DNA of 64,000 nt, from positions 78,236,463 through 78,300,462 of the forward strand of contig CM048554.1 of NCBI GenBank assembly GCA_026413225.1, in the 5' to 3' direction. The first letter of the stretch is position 1. Every line of letters starts with the position of its first letter. The notes beneath the pieces are model-generated. The model was given only the letters and a program-made list of their open reading frames with translations. It was not told the DNA's origin and searched no databases. Origin of the DNA: Otis tarda. Taxonomy: Eukaryota; Chordata; Aves; Otidiformes; Otididae. This document shows positions 41,384 to 55,647 of the stretch, one piece after another. The position numbers and the translations under genes are program-made.

Positions 41384-44300
41384 CAAGACAAGGAACTCAG
41401 GTTCTACCCCTCTGCAGACAACCGTTTAATTTGCCCAGGACTGGTGTCTTTGAACAGCAAAGCCTGTCTCCCTTTCACCTGCCAGTTACCAGGCTGGTGC
41501 CCCTTATCTGAGTAGATGTCAAGGAGGTCTTGCTAGTGGCACTCTCTCAGCAGCTAAAACCTGCTGCTCGCATGTCTGTGAGAAAACCCGTGGGAAAAGG
41601 AGCCACACGTGGCCCTGCAGCCCCAGGCAGAGCTCTTGCAATTCCCTCATTTCTGAAGGAAATCTGAGCAGGACTTTGTGTCCTAAAAGCATGTAGCAAA
41701 TTGTTTTTTTTCCTGTCCTAAGTTCCAGCTCCAGGTTAGTGAAGTTTCTTTGTACAGTACTTATTTTGTAGTACCTGATACATTGCATAATAGTATGTTA
41801 TAGCAGTAACGTGAACTCTCATTCTATCAGCTACACAAGTCCTTCTGAAATAATTTGCACTGCAAACATAAACAGCTACTTTTTTATTTCTTAAAACACC
41901 CCTTTCAACTTTCATTGTCACCAAGACAAAATGGGTTCAAACAAAAAAAAAAACCCTCTAAAACAAACAAACGAATGAAGGGTCACAAATCCTCCAAAAT
42001 AACAATGCCACAGGTCTATTTTGGTAATTCTCTTGGCAGAGTAATATGGAAGCTTCTCTCAAATGAACTGCTTCCAAGTTTCAAGGGAACAGGTCATAAA
42101 TAGATTGTTCAGGAAATTCACAAAGTTTGGATATGATAGTAAGAAAGTAGTTTATTAAAGGCAAATTTTTAAGGTACCTTTCTTACTAAGTTACAGCAGC
42201 AGTGGACTTGTCCCCCAAACAGGGCACCAGAGTGTTTCTTTTTCTTAACCTTTATATATATATATTTTTTTTTCTAAATTAAATCTCCATCCTTTTCTTA
42301 GCAGAGACTTTATCTCAGGAGCCAGAGATAGCCTTTGAGCCAGGGAAGGAGAGGACGCTGTACAATAAAGGACATAGAGGTCTTTGTGATGACAACAGGA
42401 AAAGCTCAAGGAAGAAAAGAGAGTGGCGCTGAAGGATGCGTGCCAGAACGAGACGGGGAGGCAGGGGATGCCGGGGCCAGAGAGGGAAGAAGGTGAAGGA
42501 GTCCTGGAAGTCGCTGTTATTTCAAGAGATGGCACAGATAGACAGAGAGCAGACTACAGAGCGCGGCCGCTGACCTTTCCCGAGCTTCATGTTACAGCAG
42601 CCATCGGCTGCAAGCACTGACAGAGCTGGTGCTTGCTTCAGCAGTACTCCGAGACATCCCATCGCTGCCTCGCCGCGACTTCTCTCGCCCTTACGGACAA
42701 TACTCGCTTTCCACAGCTTCCTACTTTAAACCCCTGTGAACCTCCCAGTTATTCAAGGAGGCTGTATTCGCTTAGCGTAGAACTGACAAAAATGTGACAC
42801 TGCAGGACAGCAGGAGGAAAGGACATTTTGATTTATTGACAAAACATGCCAGTTTATCTTTAATCATTGTGAAAGAAATCAAAATGGAAGTTTGAAGCAT
42901 TTCCAAATTCCTTTTCTTATCAAGGGGAAAAGACAGATAGGAATGATTCCATCATCAGGAAATAATTTAAAAAGGACAGAAATTATGTGGGAAGACTTTC
43001 TCTTCTGTTTCAAAATGTTCTTTTTTTTTACTGAATAAAATAATTTTACAGATTTTATACTCTTTTTTTTTTAAATATGCATAAAAATAAGCATTTATCC
43101 ATTATTTTTCTATTTTAAGTTTTATCTGAGTAAGAAAGATTAACTTTCATCTGGCCATCTCTCCCTACATACATTAAACTAGGAAAAGACACTAAATGAT
43201 TGTCATTGTAAAGATTTTTACATTAATCACAAAAAGAAAATGGCATATTCAAACTTGCTATGTTATTAATAGCAAAAAAAAAAAATACATTAACCAGGAT
43301 GCTTTCTCACAAAGGATCCTAAAGTATTTTAGAAAAAAAACTCCAAAGGATGTAGTGATGTATTACTGACAGTCAGCCATTCTTCTGTTGAAACTCAGCA
43401 CCTTGCTGGCAGCAGCACTACCTGGTTATTTAAGACAGGAAGAGAAATCTATTCAATTTAATTGCAGGAATAATGTATGTGGTTAGAGCAATACTTTGAT
43501 ATGGCATTTGGTCACGTCACACATTTAATAGTTCTGTTATTGCGACAAGTGCAATGCAATTCTCCACAGCCCAAGTAGTCAACATAATTTAATCCGGATG
43601 ATAGCATCTTCAATAGTATAGCACTGCACTAAACATCAGCTGGGACATGGATTCAGTGCTGACTCAGAGGGGATATGCTAACACACTAAATTACAAACAT
43701 CGTTCTCTACACAATGTGTTATCTGGATATTTTCTCCTCAAAGCAGGATCCTTGTTAAACTTACTATTTTGAGAACTGAAGAAGAGCTAGTACGTAAGGC
43801 ATGAAAGCCTCCTTCTGAGAACTGAAGTTACCGTTCATTCTTAGTTTGCTATTCTGATCTAGGTAGGCTACAAAACAAAAACAAAATAGGAAAACCATGC
43901 AAGTTCTGTGAGATTTCAGCACATGTTTTATTGTAGTCTGGACAGATCCTCAAAACAACTTTCACTGAAATCCACTCCATTTTCCAGAAAAATTTAATAG
44001 AGTTTGCTTTCTTTAAAAGTGGGATAAATAGCAAATGAAATCTTGCAGCTAGATTTGTTCAGACTTGTATGCAACAGATCATCTCCAGTGAATACACACA
44101 CAGGCACTGCACAAGGTATCACATAGAGGAGGTGCAGCACAGCTTCTTATCATCTCAATGAAAAGCCCGTTGTGTTTGTTGTTTGGAAGCTTTTTGTATC
44201 TTTTGGCTGTCCCCTTGTCCCGGAACTGTTTTCTGAGGTATGTGAAGAAGTATGACCTCTTAGTTCCCTCCCTCAGCCCGTTTTGTGAGAGTAAGACAAG

Positions 44301-47300
44301 TTAATTGTGCCTGACGATATGGATGACCCTTTCAAGTCAAGTAAGATGATACTGCTCTGCTTATCACAGGTAGATAACCATTAATATTACGCGTACTGTC
44401 TATGGGAAGAGAAAGGGTCTTGTTTGTTTTGAATGTTTTCAAAGGTAGGAAACAAAGGCGGTGGAGGGGACACCAGCACACAGCAGACAGTGCAGCCATA
44501 CAAATTGAAGTTAAAAGACCGGAATCTGCAATAAAAATGAGTGAAAGACAAAAACCTGGCTGTTTCTTCACAATAAGGCTAAGCCATTTCACTGAGGTTT
44601 ACAGCAGTACAAAAGTGGAATAATTTCGCATTTAACTCAGGCAGAGCTCCTGGCTAGAGCTCTTTGTCCATCACTGCTTTTACTGAATGAAATCCTCAAT
44701 TCTTACTCATTTCTAACCAGGCATATGTGTAATAAAATATCTTAAAATAACCAGCATCTCTTAGAATCAGGGCCAGAAATATTTTCTCCAGATAGGACTC
44801 AAAGAAAATGGAATCTAGAGACTGAAACCTTTGCATTGTTTTAACATTAATCATTACATCTTGGAAGCACAGATCACCGTCCTTAAATCTAACTAAAAAT
44901 GACGCATCTTAGTACAAGGCTCTGTCTTTGCAACCATGGGCATCACTCAGTTTATATTCACTAGAGAGGCAAGGCAGTATGAGGAAGAAACTAATCCGCT
45001 GGGTAAGTGATGGGAGGATTTACAAGCTTAATTTCACCTTGGTGAAATACTTTATAGCCACAGAACAGTTTTTAGCTTGATTCAGCCTTCTGAGATCAGT
45101 GGACTTTGGATCCAACCTTTAAACTGCTTGCTTAAAAAAAAAACAAATAACACAGCTCCCTAAAAAGCCTGAAAGCAAAAGGAACCTATTTCTTTGTAAC
45201 ATGCAACATGTATTGCGCTCTGAGGAATCGTATTTTTAAGCCAGTGGAAAATGTTTCATTAGCTTGAGCTGGCTTTGGATCAAGCTCCAGAAGTTTTGAA
45301 AAGACATTGCCAGTGTCTAAGGGCTTCAGACTACCTCATTTTTGGAAGTGGAATATAATAGCTTCCAGTGGTATTTTAAAATTGTATAATGTGCACTATG
45401 TCATTTCTGGTAAAACAATATGATAACAAATATCAAGTTTATCTTTCATTGGACAGATTTTGTGCTATCCGTAGAACAAAAATGTAAAGTATAGAATTGC
45501 TGGGCAGGCAAAGAGCTGATTGAGGAAAGAGATCTCTCAACAGAGTTCAGTGGAAACACTGTGTTTCAGAGAATAATGCAGATCCCAGATCCCCAGCGCC
45601 TCAGTCATTTGGAATAATTAGGGGTTCACTTACTAAGGGTCAGATCATCTTGTTGACCTCTAAACTTTCTGATCTTTAGGAACCTCCTCCAAACAGGCAA
45701 AAATCAAACAAGAAGGTACTATCTGCCTTTTAAAGTGAGTTTTCAGGAAATCAAAAAGATATGAGTTCTCTGAAGTTAATTAAAACATCCTGAAGGTTTC
45801 TTTTTTGAAGACTTTTGAAAAACAACATTGCCTCGGTTGAGTGAAAACGTAACATATTTCTTACATCTTACTGAAAAGAAATGCATTTTTAAATTATAGG
45901 AAAAGTACCATTGCTAGCTATAAAATAACACTTGTTTTTAAGGCAAATATTTTTACATTTTGACATTTTGTTTTCATTGCGGAAAAGGTGTCAGTTTGAA
46001 ATTTCTTGGAAAAACAGAAATTTGGGGGGAAGCAATCATGAGTTTGGGGGCTGATTTGTTTTGAAAATACCACTGAAATATCACAGTATTATTATTAGAT
46101 AGATTTGAAACAGTAGGCACATATAAGTATAAAATGTATGGTTCATAAAATATGCCATGTGATGAAAATTAATTAGGATGGTGAAGTGGGAACAAAAGGG
46201 TGAGTCGAAAAATTCAGAACATTTCTCTTGCAAATATAGTCATTGAAGTGCTTTGTATCCTTTTGATTTCAACAAAAGACCTATCATTCTTTTTTACCAG
46301 TAGTAGAAAATCTCAACATCATGTTTAAAACTCTTTCATAGCATGTCTGTGAACAAAGAGACACAAAAAATCATGAAGTTGAAAATGAATGTTTTGTTAA
46401 TGCTACAAATGCAGAAATAAAATTAAGCTTTTGTTAATGAATAGTATGTGATCACTTGATTTACTAAGGTTGCAAAAAACTATCACAAAGGATTTAAAGG
46501 GCAATAGAATTCAATATTGACACTGCAGTGTTGCATTTGAGTGGTAACTTATTAGAACGACAACACGATTTCAGTTAATTTGTAGCATGAGATGCTAAAG
46601 AATTTAACTTATAAGAAAATTAGACTATTGTATGCTTATATTTTTCCTGTGTTTTACAGAACAAATGGATCTTCTGACTTTCATTAGACACTACTGACAC
46701 TGCCATGAAACATCTCTTTAAAGTGTTGGATGAAAGCTTCCTTCTTCTCAAAAAATCTTACCATTATAAGAATTGCTCTAACAATGTGCTACCTTCTTCT
46801 GCTGATAAAATAGAATATTAATCTAGCAGCTTCAGAGAAATTAACATTTTCTCTGCAACTGTGAGAAAGTATCTCTCAAAAAGGATAAGTGTCAGAAACT
46901 TCATGAAATCCCCTTGACCTTGCTACTGCGATTGATTTTATGTAGAGGGCACTAAGATTTCAAAGATGCTCATGCACCCAGTCCCTCTGAAATCATGACA
47001 CTTGTTAGGTATTTAAATAACTTGAAGTATTTAAGCTTTACACTGCATAGGCTGTAGTGTGCAATTCTTAGGCAGACAGCAGTGCTCTTCCAAATTCATT
47101 TTGCAACAGCAATAGGAATTCTTGATCACTGTGGTATTCTGAAGTAAAACTCCTCCTTAAAGCAGTTTTCATGAAAGGTTTCATTTTGTCTACATGAAAA
47201 TCCTCAGATATTTTGCTGAATCCTTTAGGAAAGGCTCTATTGACCTACATGGAAAATAATTTGCAAGAAAACACTGAGAGCATAACTTTTAGAGCTCTCA

Positions 47301-50300
47301 TAAAACATAATGCGTGGGACAAGTGAGGCCATATTACATAGAAAAACGGACTCTGTCCATAGAGTTATCAGTTAGGTTAGTGGTTAATATGTAATCTTCA
47401 ATCTACAAACCCTGAAAAATGAACTCTCCACACTTCGTATCACCTCAAAAAATGTGTAGGTATAGTCACTTTCCATGATCTCATAACTTTATCACTGATC
47501 TTGTTAACTTCACACTATTACAAATTCTCCTTCTATCTATTTTTCTGCTACACAGAAACTTTTCATGCTAAAAAGCTACTTGAATAGTTCTGCCATATGC
47601 AGTTTTTATTATAGCATTTTTACCTAGATAAAGCACTGCAACCATTTTATGTTTTCCTTAACTATATGATCCAAAACTGTAACATAGAAACATATTAACA
47701 TCTAGAAAATATGTTTTACTCAGCTTATTCAGGGATCTAATATATCATTTTATATAAGATCCTTATCATTTTAACAAAATGATCAAGCAAGGTGCCATTA
47801 ACTTTAAATTTTAAATTTTTTTAAATAACTTTTTAAAAGGCTAAGCTATATTATACCAGCCAAGCCTCTACACCAGGTCTGATTTAAATGCCGATTGCAT
47901 TCTTTTCTCCTCACAGACCATGGGATAGATAAATGTAGATCTGCAGAGCTATGCAGATACCTTTATAACTATTTTGTTTCTTGCTACTTCACACTAGAAC
48001 TAGAAGTGCCACAGAAATACTATTTGTGGTAGTCAGGAATGGATTTGGCTACGCTATCTTCCTTTAGTATCATCCATACCCAGAGGAAACTGTTACTCAA
48101 ATAGAAATGAGAACACATACTCCAAACTTCAGGGGGACACTGTGTTCCCTAAAAATCCTAAATAAAGACATTTTCTCTAAATTAAGACCCTATTCCCTAA
48201 ATAAAGACCCAACAAATCCTGCCTAAGAAACTACGGAGGTGACTGAACTTTTATTGAACCTCAAAGTTTTGGCTTATCTCTCGGGCAATGGCTGGGCTGG
48301 TTCTTATTTATATCTCTATTTAAAACAAGCAGATTAATTCTCCAGTTTGCTTTCAAATTTAGTCACACATGGAATGTCTTAATTGTTTGTTAAAGGAACA
48401 GCAGGTTGTAGTCAGGGTCAAATGCCCTTGTGCTCAACAGATTTTAACTTTGCATAGTACTAACTCTTGTAACTATGATAAGCAAGCAAAGCAAACCAAA
48501 AGGAAGATCTTCATGCTGTATGCAAGGGAAGCGCTGAGTGTGCAGGTATGCAAGGGCAGGGGAAAGGGAGGAGGGGACCTGAGTCCATGGGCATTTTTGA
48601 CCATGTTGGACAGCGTAGCATGCACTGGCAAATGGGCTTTCAGTGCATACATGTCGGGGAATATGGGATTCTGCAAGATTAGTAGTAAAACAATACAAGA
48701 TGTCTCTGCTGCAGAGTTAAATTGCCAGCAGAGGGATTTAGGTATATGGGCTGGAAATCTGGTTCTGTATTTACTCCCACTAGTAATTAATCACCTGCTT
48801 TGTAGGGGAGGCACAAGCTGGATGAAGGACCTGCTGATGGGCCTCCACTAGTGCCATTCCAGAACTTCCTGTTTTCCTAGAATGGGTGGACTCCTCCCCA
48901 AGTCACTGGGGAAGGATCTTCAAGTGGTTCACTTTGACACAGCACAAAGCATAATGAGATTTCTGCATCGCATATAGTGAAGATTTCTTTCAGATGTTTG
49001 TGAGGAAAGGCAAGGGCCTGGTGGGGTGACAGAACCATGAGGTACCACAGAAGAGCCGCCCACATGCACGAGCCCACTGGTTGGTTGGACTAGCATCATG
49101 GGCTGGTTGGGTGGTTTTAAAGGCAGAGCCCTGGGGAGCTGGGGGATGAAGGCTCTCCTCATCAGTTCCTCACTGTCCTTCAAAACCTGATCCTGCCCAT
49201 TCAGGGACAGATTATGAGGCAGGTGGAAGTAGTTGGATGATAACAGGTAAGACATGCATAAATCTGTTTTTATGTGACTTATCAAGTGTCAGTCTCAGGT
49301 GTAGCACTCCCTGCGATCACTAAGTCTCTCTCCCCTCTGGTGAGTAAATCCTCACCAAAAGGAGAAATTAGCAGGAGTAAATATGAAGGGCTCAACCTCC
49401 CCCAGCTGCACTGGGCCGGATGGAGCGGATGGCTCAGCAGGCAAACTGCCTGTCCCAGACCAGTGGTTGGCACAGCGTCTTAATTGCTTATCAGGCAGCC
49501 TCCAGGGAAGAAAAAAAAGGGTTATTTTAACTCAGTCAAACACGGTTTCAGCTCTGTGCTCTTCTGCAAGGAGAAAAGGGAGGGATCTCTTGTGTTTGGG
49601 ACCAAGGGACTGGTTCTGTTTGTTTTCCATTGGAGAAGACCAATTGCCAACTTTTCCACTCCCTGGAACAAGGAGGGCTGGCTTCATTTATTTTCAGCAC
49701 CCTCCAGGAAATGAGGCTGTTAGGTTTATTATCCTGAAGCTGGAAGGCCAGTTCAGTTTCTTTAGTAGGTGTAGGGGCACGGTTACTAAATTTACTGTGC
49801 TTTTTCCAAAGGGTTGAGCCTTGGAGCAAGTCTGTTATTCCCACTAATTACCTGATGCCCCAATGTTTCTTTGCCCCAAACCTGCCAGCCCGAATCATGA
49901 CCTGCCAAGTGCGAGCGAAGACCTTACATAGGCAGCAACCTTCAGTTAGTACCGGTAGAAGAGAAATCCTGAGAGCTGTGTAGAAATGTGTCTACTTCCA
50001 TGTGCCTGCAGTTGTGTTTGTATGATATTGGTTGCAGCAGTGGTATTGGTTAAGGGCAGTGAGGGCACAAGCGATTAAGAAGGCTGGGTTACAGCAACAT
50101 GCCAGTCTCCTACAAGACAAAAAGAAAATCCAGGTAGCATTACACAAGAGAAAGGTACATTTCTTTCTCTGATCTCTTTAGTGCTTACAAGATTTAGATA
50201 ACGTGCTTATCATGAAGCAAATGGAGATATTTTGCAAGTTTTACTTGGTGTGGTAACAACTGTTACCCTTTATACCTTTGTAAATACCCTGGAGTTCGCA

Positions 50301-50587
50301 AGAGTAAGGGCATAAATAAAGTGAACAAACACAGCCTAACTCCAAGTACCTCTTGGCTTTTCACATACATGTCTAATTAAATGGTGAGGGTGAATTTTTT
50401 TGAGGTTGTAATAAAATAAAATTATTTAAATAAATATCTGAACAAAATAGTCATACGGACAGAATAAATTACCATCATATTTTTAATTACTGAAGTAAGT
50501 TTTGGTAGGAGGGAATGAATAATATTAAAAGATTTAATTAGTGAATTCAGAGAGGGGTTATTTACAGCACTAACATCAACAACATAA
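41384..50587. other. Intergenic, no gene seen
   Basis: Includes the small CpG cluster at 42.4-42.7 kb, then a very AT-rich stretch (42.8-48.3 kb) almost free of open frames, with old repeat-like words such as CTTTGGATCAAGCTCC near 45273 and TGAAATCATGACACTTGTTA near 46990. An ATG open frame at 48369-48851 (160 codons) has no recognisable family. A TA-repeat followed by T occurs at about 42253-42273. Confidence 0.7.
42421..42720. promoter_or_regulatory. Small CpG cluster with a NotI site
   Basis: About 300 bp with moderately raised CpG frequency, including GCGGCCGC at 42563-42570 and CTCGCCGCGACTTCTCTCGC near 42670-42690. The flanks are AT-rich. It is too weak to call a full CpG island by eye. 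No open frame with family similarity was found. It could be a distal promoter, a conserved regulatory element or a chance GC patch. Confidence 0.35.
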
Positions 50588-50677
50588 CGTCTAACATAAT
50601 TAGGGATCAAAAAAAGCCTACTGCAACACTAGCATCTAACATAATTAGAGATCAAAGAAAGTCTACCAGGCAAGCAA
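50588..50677. repeat. Tandem duplication, 45-bp period, two copies
   Basis: CGTCTAACATAATTAGGGAT at 50588 is repeated as CATCTAACATAATTAGAGAT at 50633. The following ATCAAA-AAAG-CTAC is also repeated. A few substitutions separate the copies. Confidence 0.88.
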
Positions 50678-53612
50678 GACCCTTCTTGCAGAAGAAGATG
50701 TGGTCTCCCAGTCTTTAATTCTTGCTTTTCTCTCCTTTAAGTTTCTTTCCCAAGTACTTTTATTTCCTCTAGAATATTTAACCATGGATAATTAAACAAT
50801 TTTTATAAGGGATCAAATAACCCGCAGCAGTATCCTGTTGTTTCTACAGAAGCTAGATGTCAGAAATGGCTGCTGAATATTGACTTCACAATACCACTGC
50901 ATATGAGAGGAATGGGGCAAGGGGAAGCACAAATGCAATTTAATTTTTTTTTTCCCAAGATGTATAAAAGGTCCTTCTGACCTGGGTAATTTTGGCAGTG
51001 CTTTGGAATAGTAGGTTTATAAAGTTATAGGGCAGAAGCCTTGTTCTGCCTTGGCCTTGTTCTGCGCCTGTTGATGACTCTTGGGCATGTGCAGGGTTTA
51101 GAACAGGACTACAACCAGGAGGTAAAAATTAATCAGATAACTTGGATTAAATTAATTTGAGGAAAGTTCATGAGGATTTTTCGCGGAATGTCCTTCCACT
51201 CAAGTGTGTCATACTTATTTCTGCAATTTCTTTGACTTGCTCCCTGTTTCCTGTCTGTGCTCAGAAACCTGTTCCAGTCAGGGAAAAGGATGCCTTCTCT
51301 GCCTACACTGCAGGCAAAGGAAGAACATCTCATAAAATGTTCAGAAGAGGAATTGATTTTCATAAAATTTGTCTCAGTTTCTCCTTCCCCTCATTTTCTG
51401 TCAGAATTTAAAACCCTATGAATAGAAACATTAAAAAAAAAAAAAAGTTTGCAAAAATTTCATAAAAATTTCCAAGAAAAATGTTAAACTTTTTCTAATA
51501 CCTATTGGATCTTTGAAATTTCTCATCTTTTGAAATTCCTGCACACTCCTCCAAAATATATTAAAGGCATTCATTTTCAGTAATATTGTTGCAATTTGAG
51601 AAACTTAAAATTCATCTCCAAATGTAAGTATTTACTCAGTAAACCACATAGGGCTTCTGTACCATCTCCACACTACGTTAGAATCTGTGTCTTTAAAAGT
51701 TTTGGTAGCAGGATTTAAAATCAGTTATTAAAAGCTTTTATTATGAATGAATCGCATGCTGGAACAGGAGAATGACATGCCCTTGTTTTTCTCCAGCTTT
51801 CTGTGGGTTCCAAAGGGCTCTGCCCTAGGTCATCTTCCCTCCTCCCTCTGGAGAGGCCACCTCATCTCGGGGAAGCTCATCTGTAAACACAAGCCCAACT
51901 GCTCATGTTGATGACTCAAATCCACCCGTATGCTTCTTTCTGTCCAAGCCCAAAGCTCAGCCTGCTTCTCTCCAAATGTCTCGCCATCGGCTCAGGCTCA
52001 GTATGGATCACCGAAGCTCTTAATCTGTCTTCTAAGCTCTCTTTGCTGCTGTTTTTTCCAGCCCCTGTGGCTAACGTCACTGGCCCGTCTGCCGCTTGGG
52101 CCTTGAACTTGTCAGCACATTCAGACTGGGACTTTCTCCAGCTTAGCTTTTCATATCAAGGTTCTGTGTAAATCTTGATATATAAAACTTCAAAGCTATG
52201 ACTTCATACGTCCATGCAGCTAAAATTACCAGTTCAGCTTTCATCCTTTCGCCTTTCTGTTCCCACAAGATGCTTCTCGTTGGTTTTGACGGAGCACATT
52301 TCCCACTCTTTCCTTTGTGCCCACAGCTGTAAGCAGGTTTCCTCTCTCCTTACATCTTACCACCAGCTCCCCCGTCATCAAGCCCAACATCATTCTCCTC
52401 CGTGCAGATTGCAGCTCCGCTGCCATCTCTGATAACCCACGGCACCAGCTCTCATCACACAGTCATAAATCTTTCACACCAGTAACGTCCTCTCCTTACA
52501 CTACCCTTCCAGTCTGAGAGGAGCTCTCGGTAAAAACATACAGCACTCTACCATTATGCACCTTCAGAATTTCCCCGGGAGCTTTCCTTTTTCCCACTGT
52601 CTGCAAAAAAACAGGTTGCTGGCTCGCTGCAAGCGTTACATACACAATGACGAGTAGCGTCGTATTACTTTCCTCAACATCCCGAAATGTAGCTATCTGT
52701 TGGTTTGTGTTTTATACTTTGATTGTAAACCTTAGATCATAAATGCATCAAGCACTTGGACATGTGTGGGAGAAGGTACAGCAAAGCCCTGGTCCACAAC
52801 TGAATTGCACAGAGACTGCAGTACCAGAACTACAGACTTTTCACATTCAGCCACACAAATGTTGGGAATACATTACTCAGTTACTGGACTAGGTTTAATT
52901 CATACTCCTTTAGAGGAGAGGCTAAAGTTATCCCTGAATGTTAAAAAAAAAAAAAAATTGGATTTGTTACAGATATAATTATTTCGTGTCTAGCAAAATT
53001 TGGTGCCTTTCTTCAAAGGCGCTTCTGTAATTGAATTTTTTTCTTTCTTCTTATTTTTGTCTCCATTGTGGAATTGTAGGGGCAGTATTGTAAATGAATT
53101 GTTACAGAGGGTGGCTAGAGCACCACTGTGTGTCATAACCTGGCACATTGTCCAATGTAGTTTGCATTTCAGATTCGGTGGTCACTAAATAGCAGACAAT
53201 TTTCTTTCTTTCTTTTTCTCATGTGTCGAGAGGTTCTTCTCAAAAGCATGTACAAGTCTCGCTTGGAATCACATTTCTGATGCTCTAACTCTAAAGTTTA
53301 TTTTTTCTGCAGGGATCTATAGTTTCTATAGTGTTATAACCCAAACCAAATGTTTTCTGAGGCACAACAGAAAGCTCTATTTTGAAACCATTTGAACACA
53401 TGTATTTGAAATGTATTAAACATGGGTAGATGATGGCTGCAGAAGAAGATATTTCTAGATGTGGAGTCTTTTAAAAGGAGCTAAAACTGTTTTCTTTTCC
53501 AAGAAAAATATATCAGTTTCCCTATGTTTAGTGTATTTCAAATTCTGTCAACAAGTCATAAGCTGTTAACAGGAAGCTGCCTTCTGTTTTGCTCGCTGCC
53601 AAGATTAGGGGT

Positions 53613-53676
53613 GATATTCTTACTCTCTTGAAATCAGTGACAAAACTTCCTTTGACTTCAATAGGGAGAATATTTC
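53613..53676. repeat. Ancient palindromic repeat fossil
   Basis: The left arm ATATTCTTACTCTCTTGAAA pairs with the right arm TTTGACTTCAATAGGGAGAA plus TATTTC when reverse-complemented, giving an imperfect hairpin. The ACTTCAATAGGGAG core resembles those at 9.75, 17.14 and 29.06 kb. Confidence 0.5.
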
Positions 53677-55647
53677 ATCCAAAGCAAGAAAATTATTATC
53701 CTTACATTTTCAGAACTGAAAAGAATAAAAAGCCTCCTTCCCATTCATACGTATCTCCATTTTTCAGATATGCCGTGTAAGAATGTATACTGTCATCCTT
53801 TTACAATATAAAGGTTATCTTACTTGGTTTTGATGCCTGAAGACAGGAATTAGCTTATAAAGTATTTTTGCAGCATACAACAATAAAAAAAAGAGTAGTT
53901 CAGAAAGGCAAAAGCAAACACACAAAAAAATAAGCACTTCTCTTTCCATTTTATTAATATGAATTTGCTATCTTGCTATCTTTCCACACAAAATAATTAA
54001 TATCATTTCATTGGACAGAAAATTATGCTTATAAATATAGTTCTTTTTTGCAGAGTGATGTTTGGTGGGAGGAGATGAGGAAAGGTTGATTCAAAAATCA
54101 GTGAAATAATAGATGGACAAAAAAGTAGACAGAAAAACTTCTGTTGACTGTGTTGGGCTTTATTTCACACCCTTCTCCCCTGTTAAATATTGTGTAGCAA
54201 GGAAAGTTCAAATCCTTCTAACTTTTCTGCAAAAGCCTTCTTCAGAAGAACAAAAAAATAAACGAGTCATGGAGTCCCAGTTGAATTGTATAAGACTAGG
54301 ACGCATTTCCAGAAATGCTGAAGAAAGTATTATCTAAGTGTCAGGAATACACAGTGATCTGGTGCAAAAGTAGAGAGTACCTAACCTTGCAAAGTCTGCA
54401 GGTCTCCCTGATAACTTATTAAAAGACCCAAACACATCAATTTCAGTGAAAGCTGAATATTGACTATCTACCCAGGGGCACAAGAGCCCAGGTTTTCCTA
54501 TTTGATCTCTGGTGTTTGGCAAATCCTTCTTGTAATAGCCAATTGTTATCAGTTAAAAATTGCGGAATAAAAACAAAGTGTCAATTAAAAAAAAAATTGT
54601 TCATAAGCTTCTTCTAGGATTAGAATTTTGTTCATTCTTCACTTCACAAGGAAGGTCACTGCACAATGAAAAGGTGAGTCTAAAACACTTTAACTTTCAC
54701 CTGTCTGGAAAAAAAAATTCCTCTAAAGAAAAGTTATTTTTAATTGGATGTAGTTATACTATGATCTGTGTGTTGATATCCATACATCAGTTTATATATG
54801 TTTATCATACCATAATCATGGTTTACATTATCTACCTGATGAAATACTTTGAAATACTACTTTGTAATTGCTGTTCCATACTAACTCTCCGTGTGGATAT
54901 CCCTACATCACTTAATTGACTTCACGGCACTTGGAGTGTAAGCATACCAATGCACAACCCCAGGGCACGCTAGAGTATGATTCTGCAGCATGCCACGGAG
55001 TTTAATGTACCCGTCCTGTCCCACAGTGCACAGAGCAGATTAACACAATTAAATCTCGCTTTGATTGATTGTACTTTCAAATATCGACTAGATCTACATC
55101 ATGTAGAAGTTTCTGTGACTGAGATAATAAAACCATATTTTATGTTACGTAAGCTACTTCATCATTCAGCTCATAAAACAAGCAACCCTTCCATTATCCA
55201 TAAACAATACATACTTTTCATAATTAATATGTACAGTAGATGAGCATAATTTAGGAATGAAAGATTCACTGAAAATCAACAGGACTGAGGCTCTTGAGTC
55301 AGTGCTCCCAAAACAGACATCCAGCAGGGCAGGCACTTTCAGAGTCATGTTCCTCTGAAATTCGAGTTATTTGTACACCTCAGCACACGCTCATTACACT
55401 GAAAGACTGAGGTTCTGCTGACATCTGTTGATAAATGTTTGAACAGCAGAACTAGTGTCTTACAATTAGGGAAATGAAATTTAAAAATATATAAGAAAAC
55501 GGGAGTACACCTTCTTTCTATAGCAGAAGAGTTTCCAGTCATTGCTAAGTCATAATGGTGGAGTGAGGTTGGGGAAAGGATGAAAAGGAAAGGTAAAACC
55601 AAAATTTGCTGCTAGATTTTTTGTCTGATCTTCCCTGACAAGGATGA

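Noticed and set aside
41285..41515. Open frame over the 41 kb repeat
   Set aside because: It is read antisense through the CR1 fragment and then into unrelated flank.
48369..48851. 160-codon frame starting with ATG
   Set aside because: No recognisable family, repeat or exon signals; one such frame is not surprising in 64 kb on two strands.
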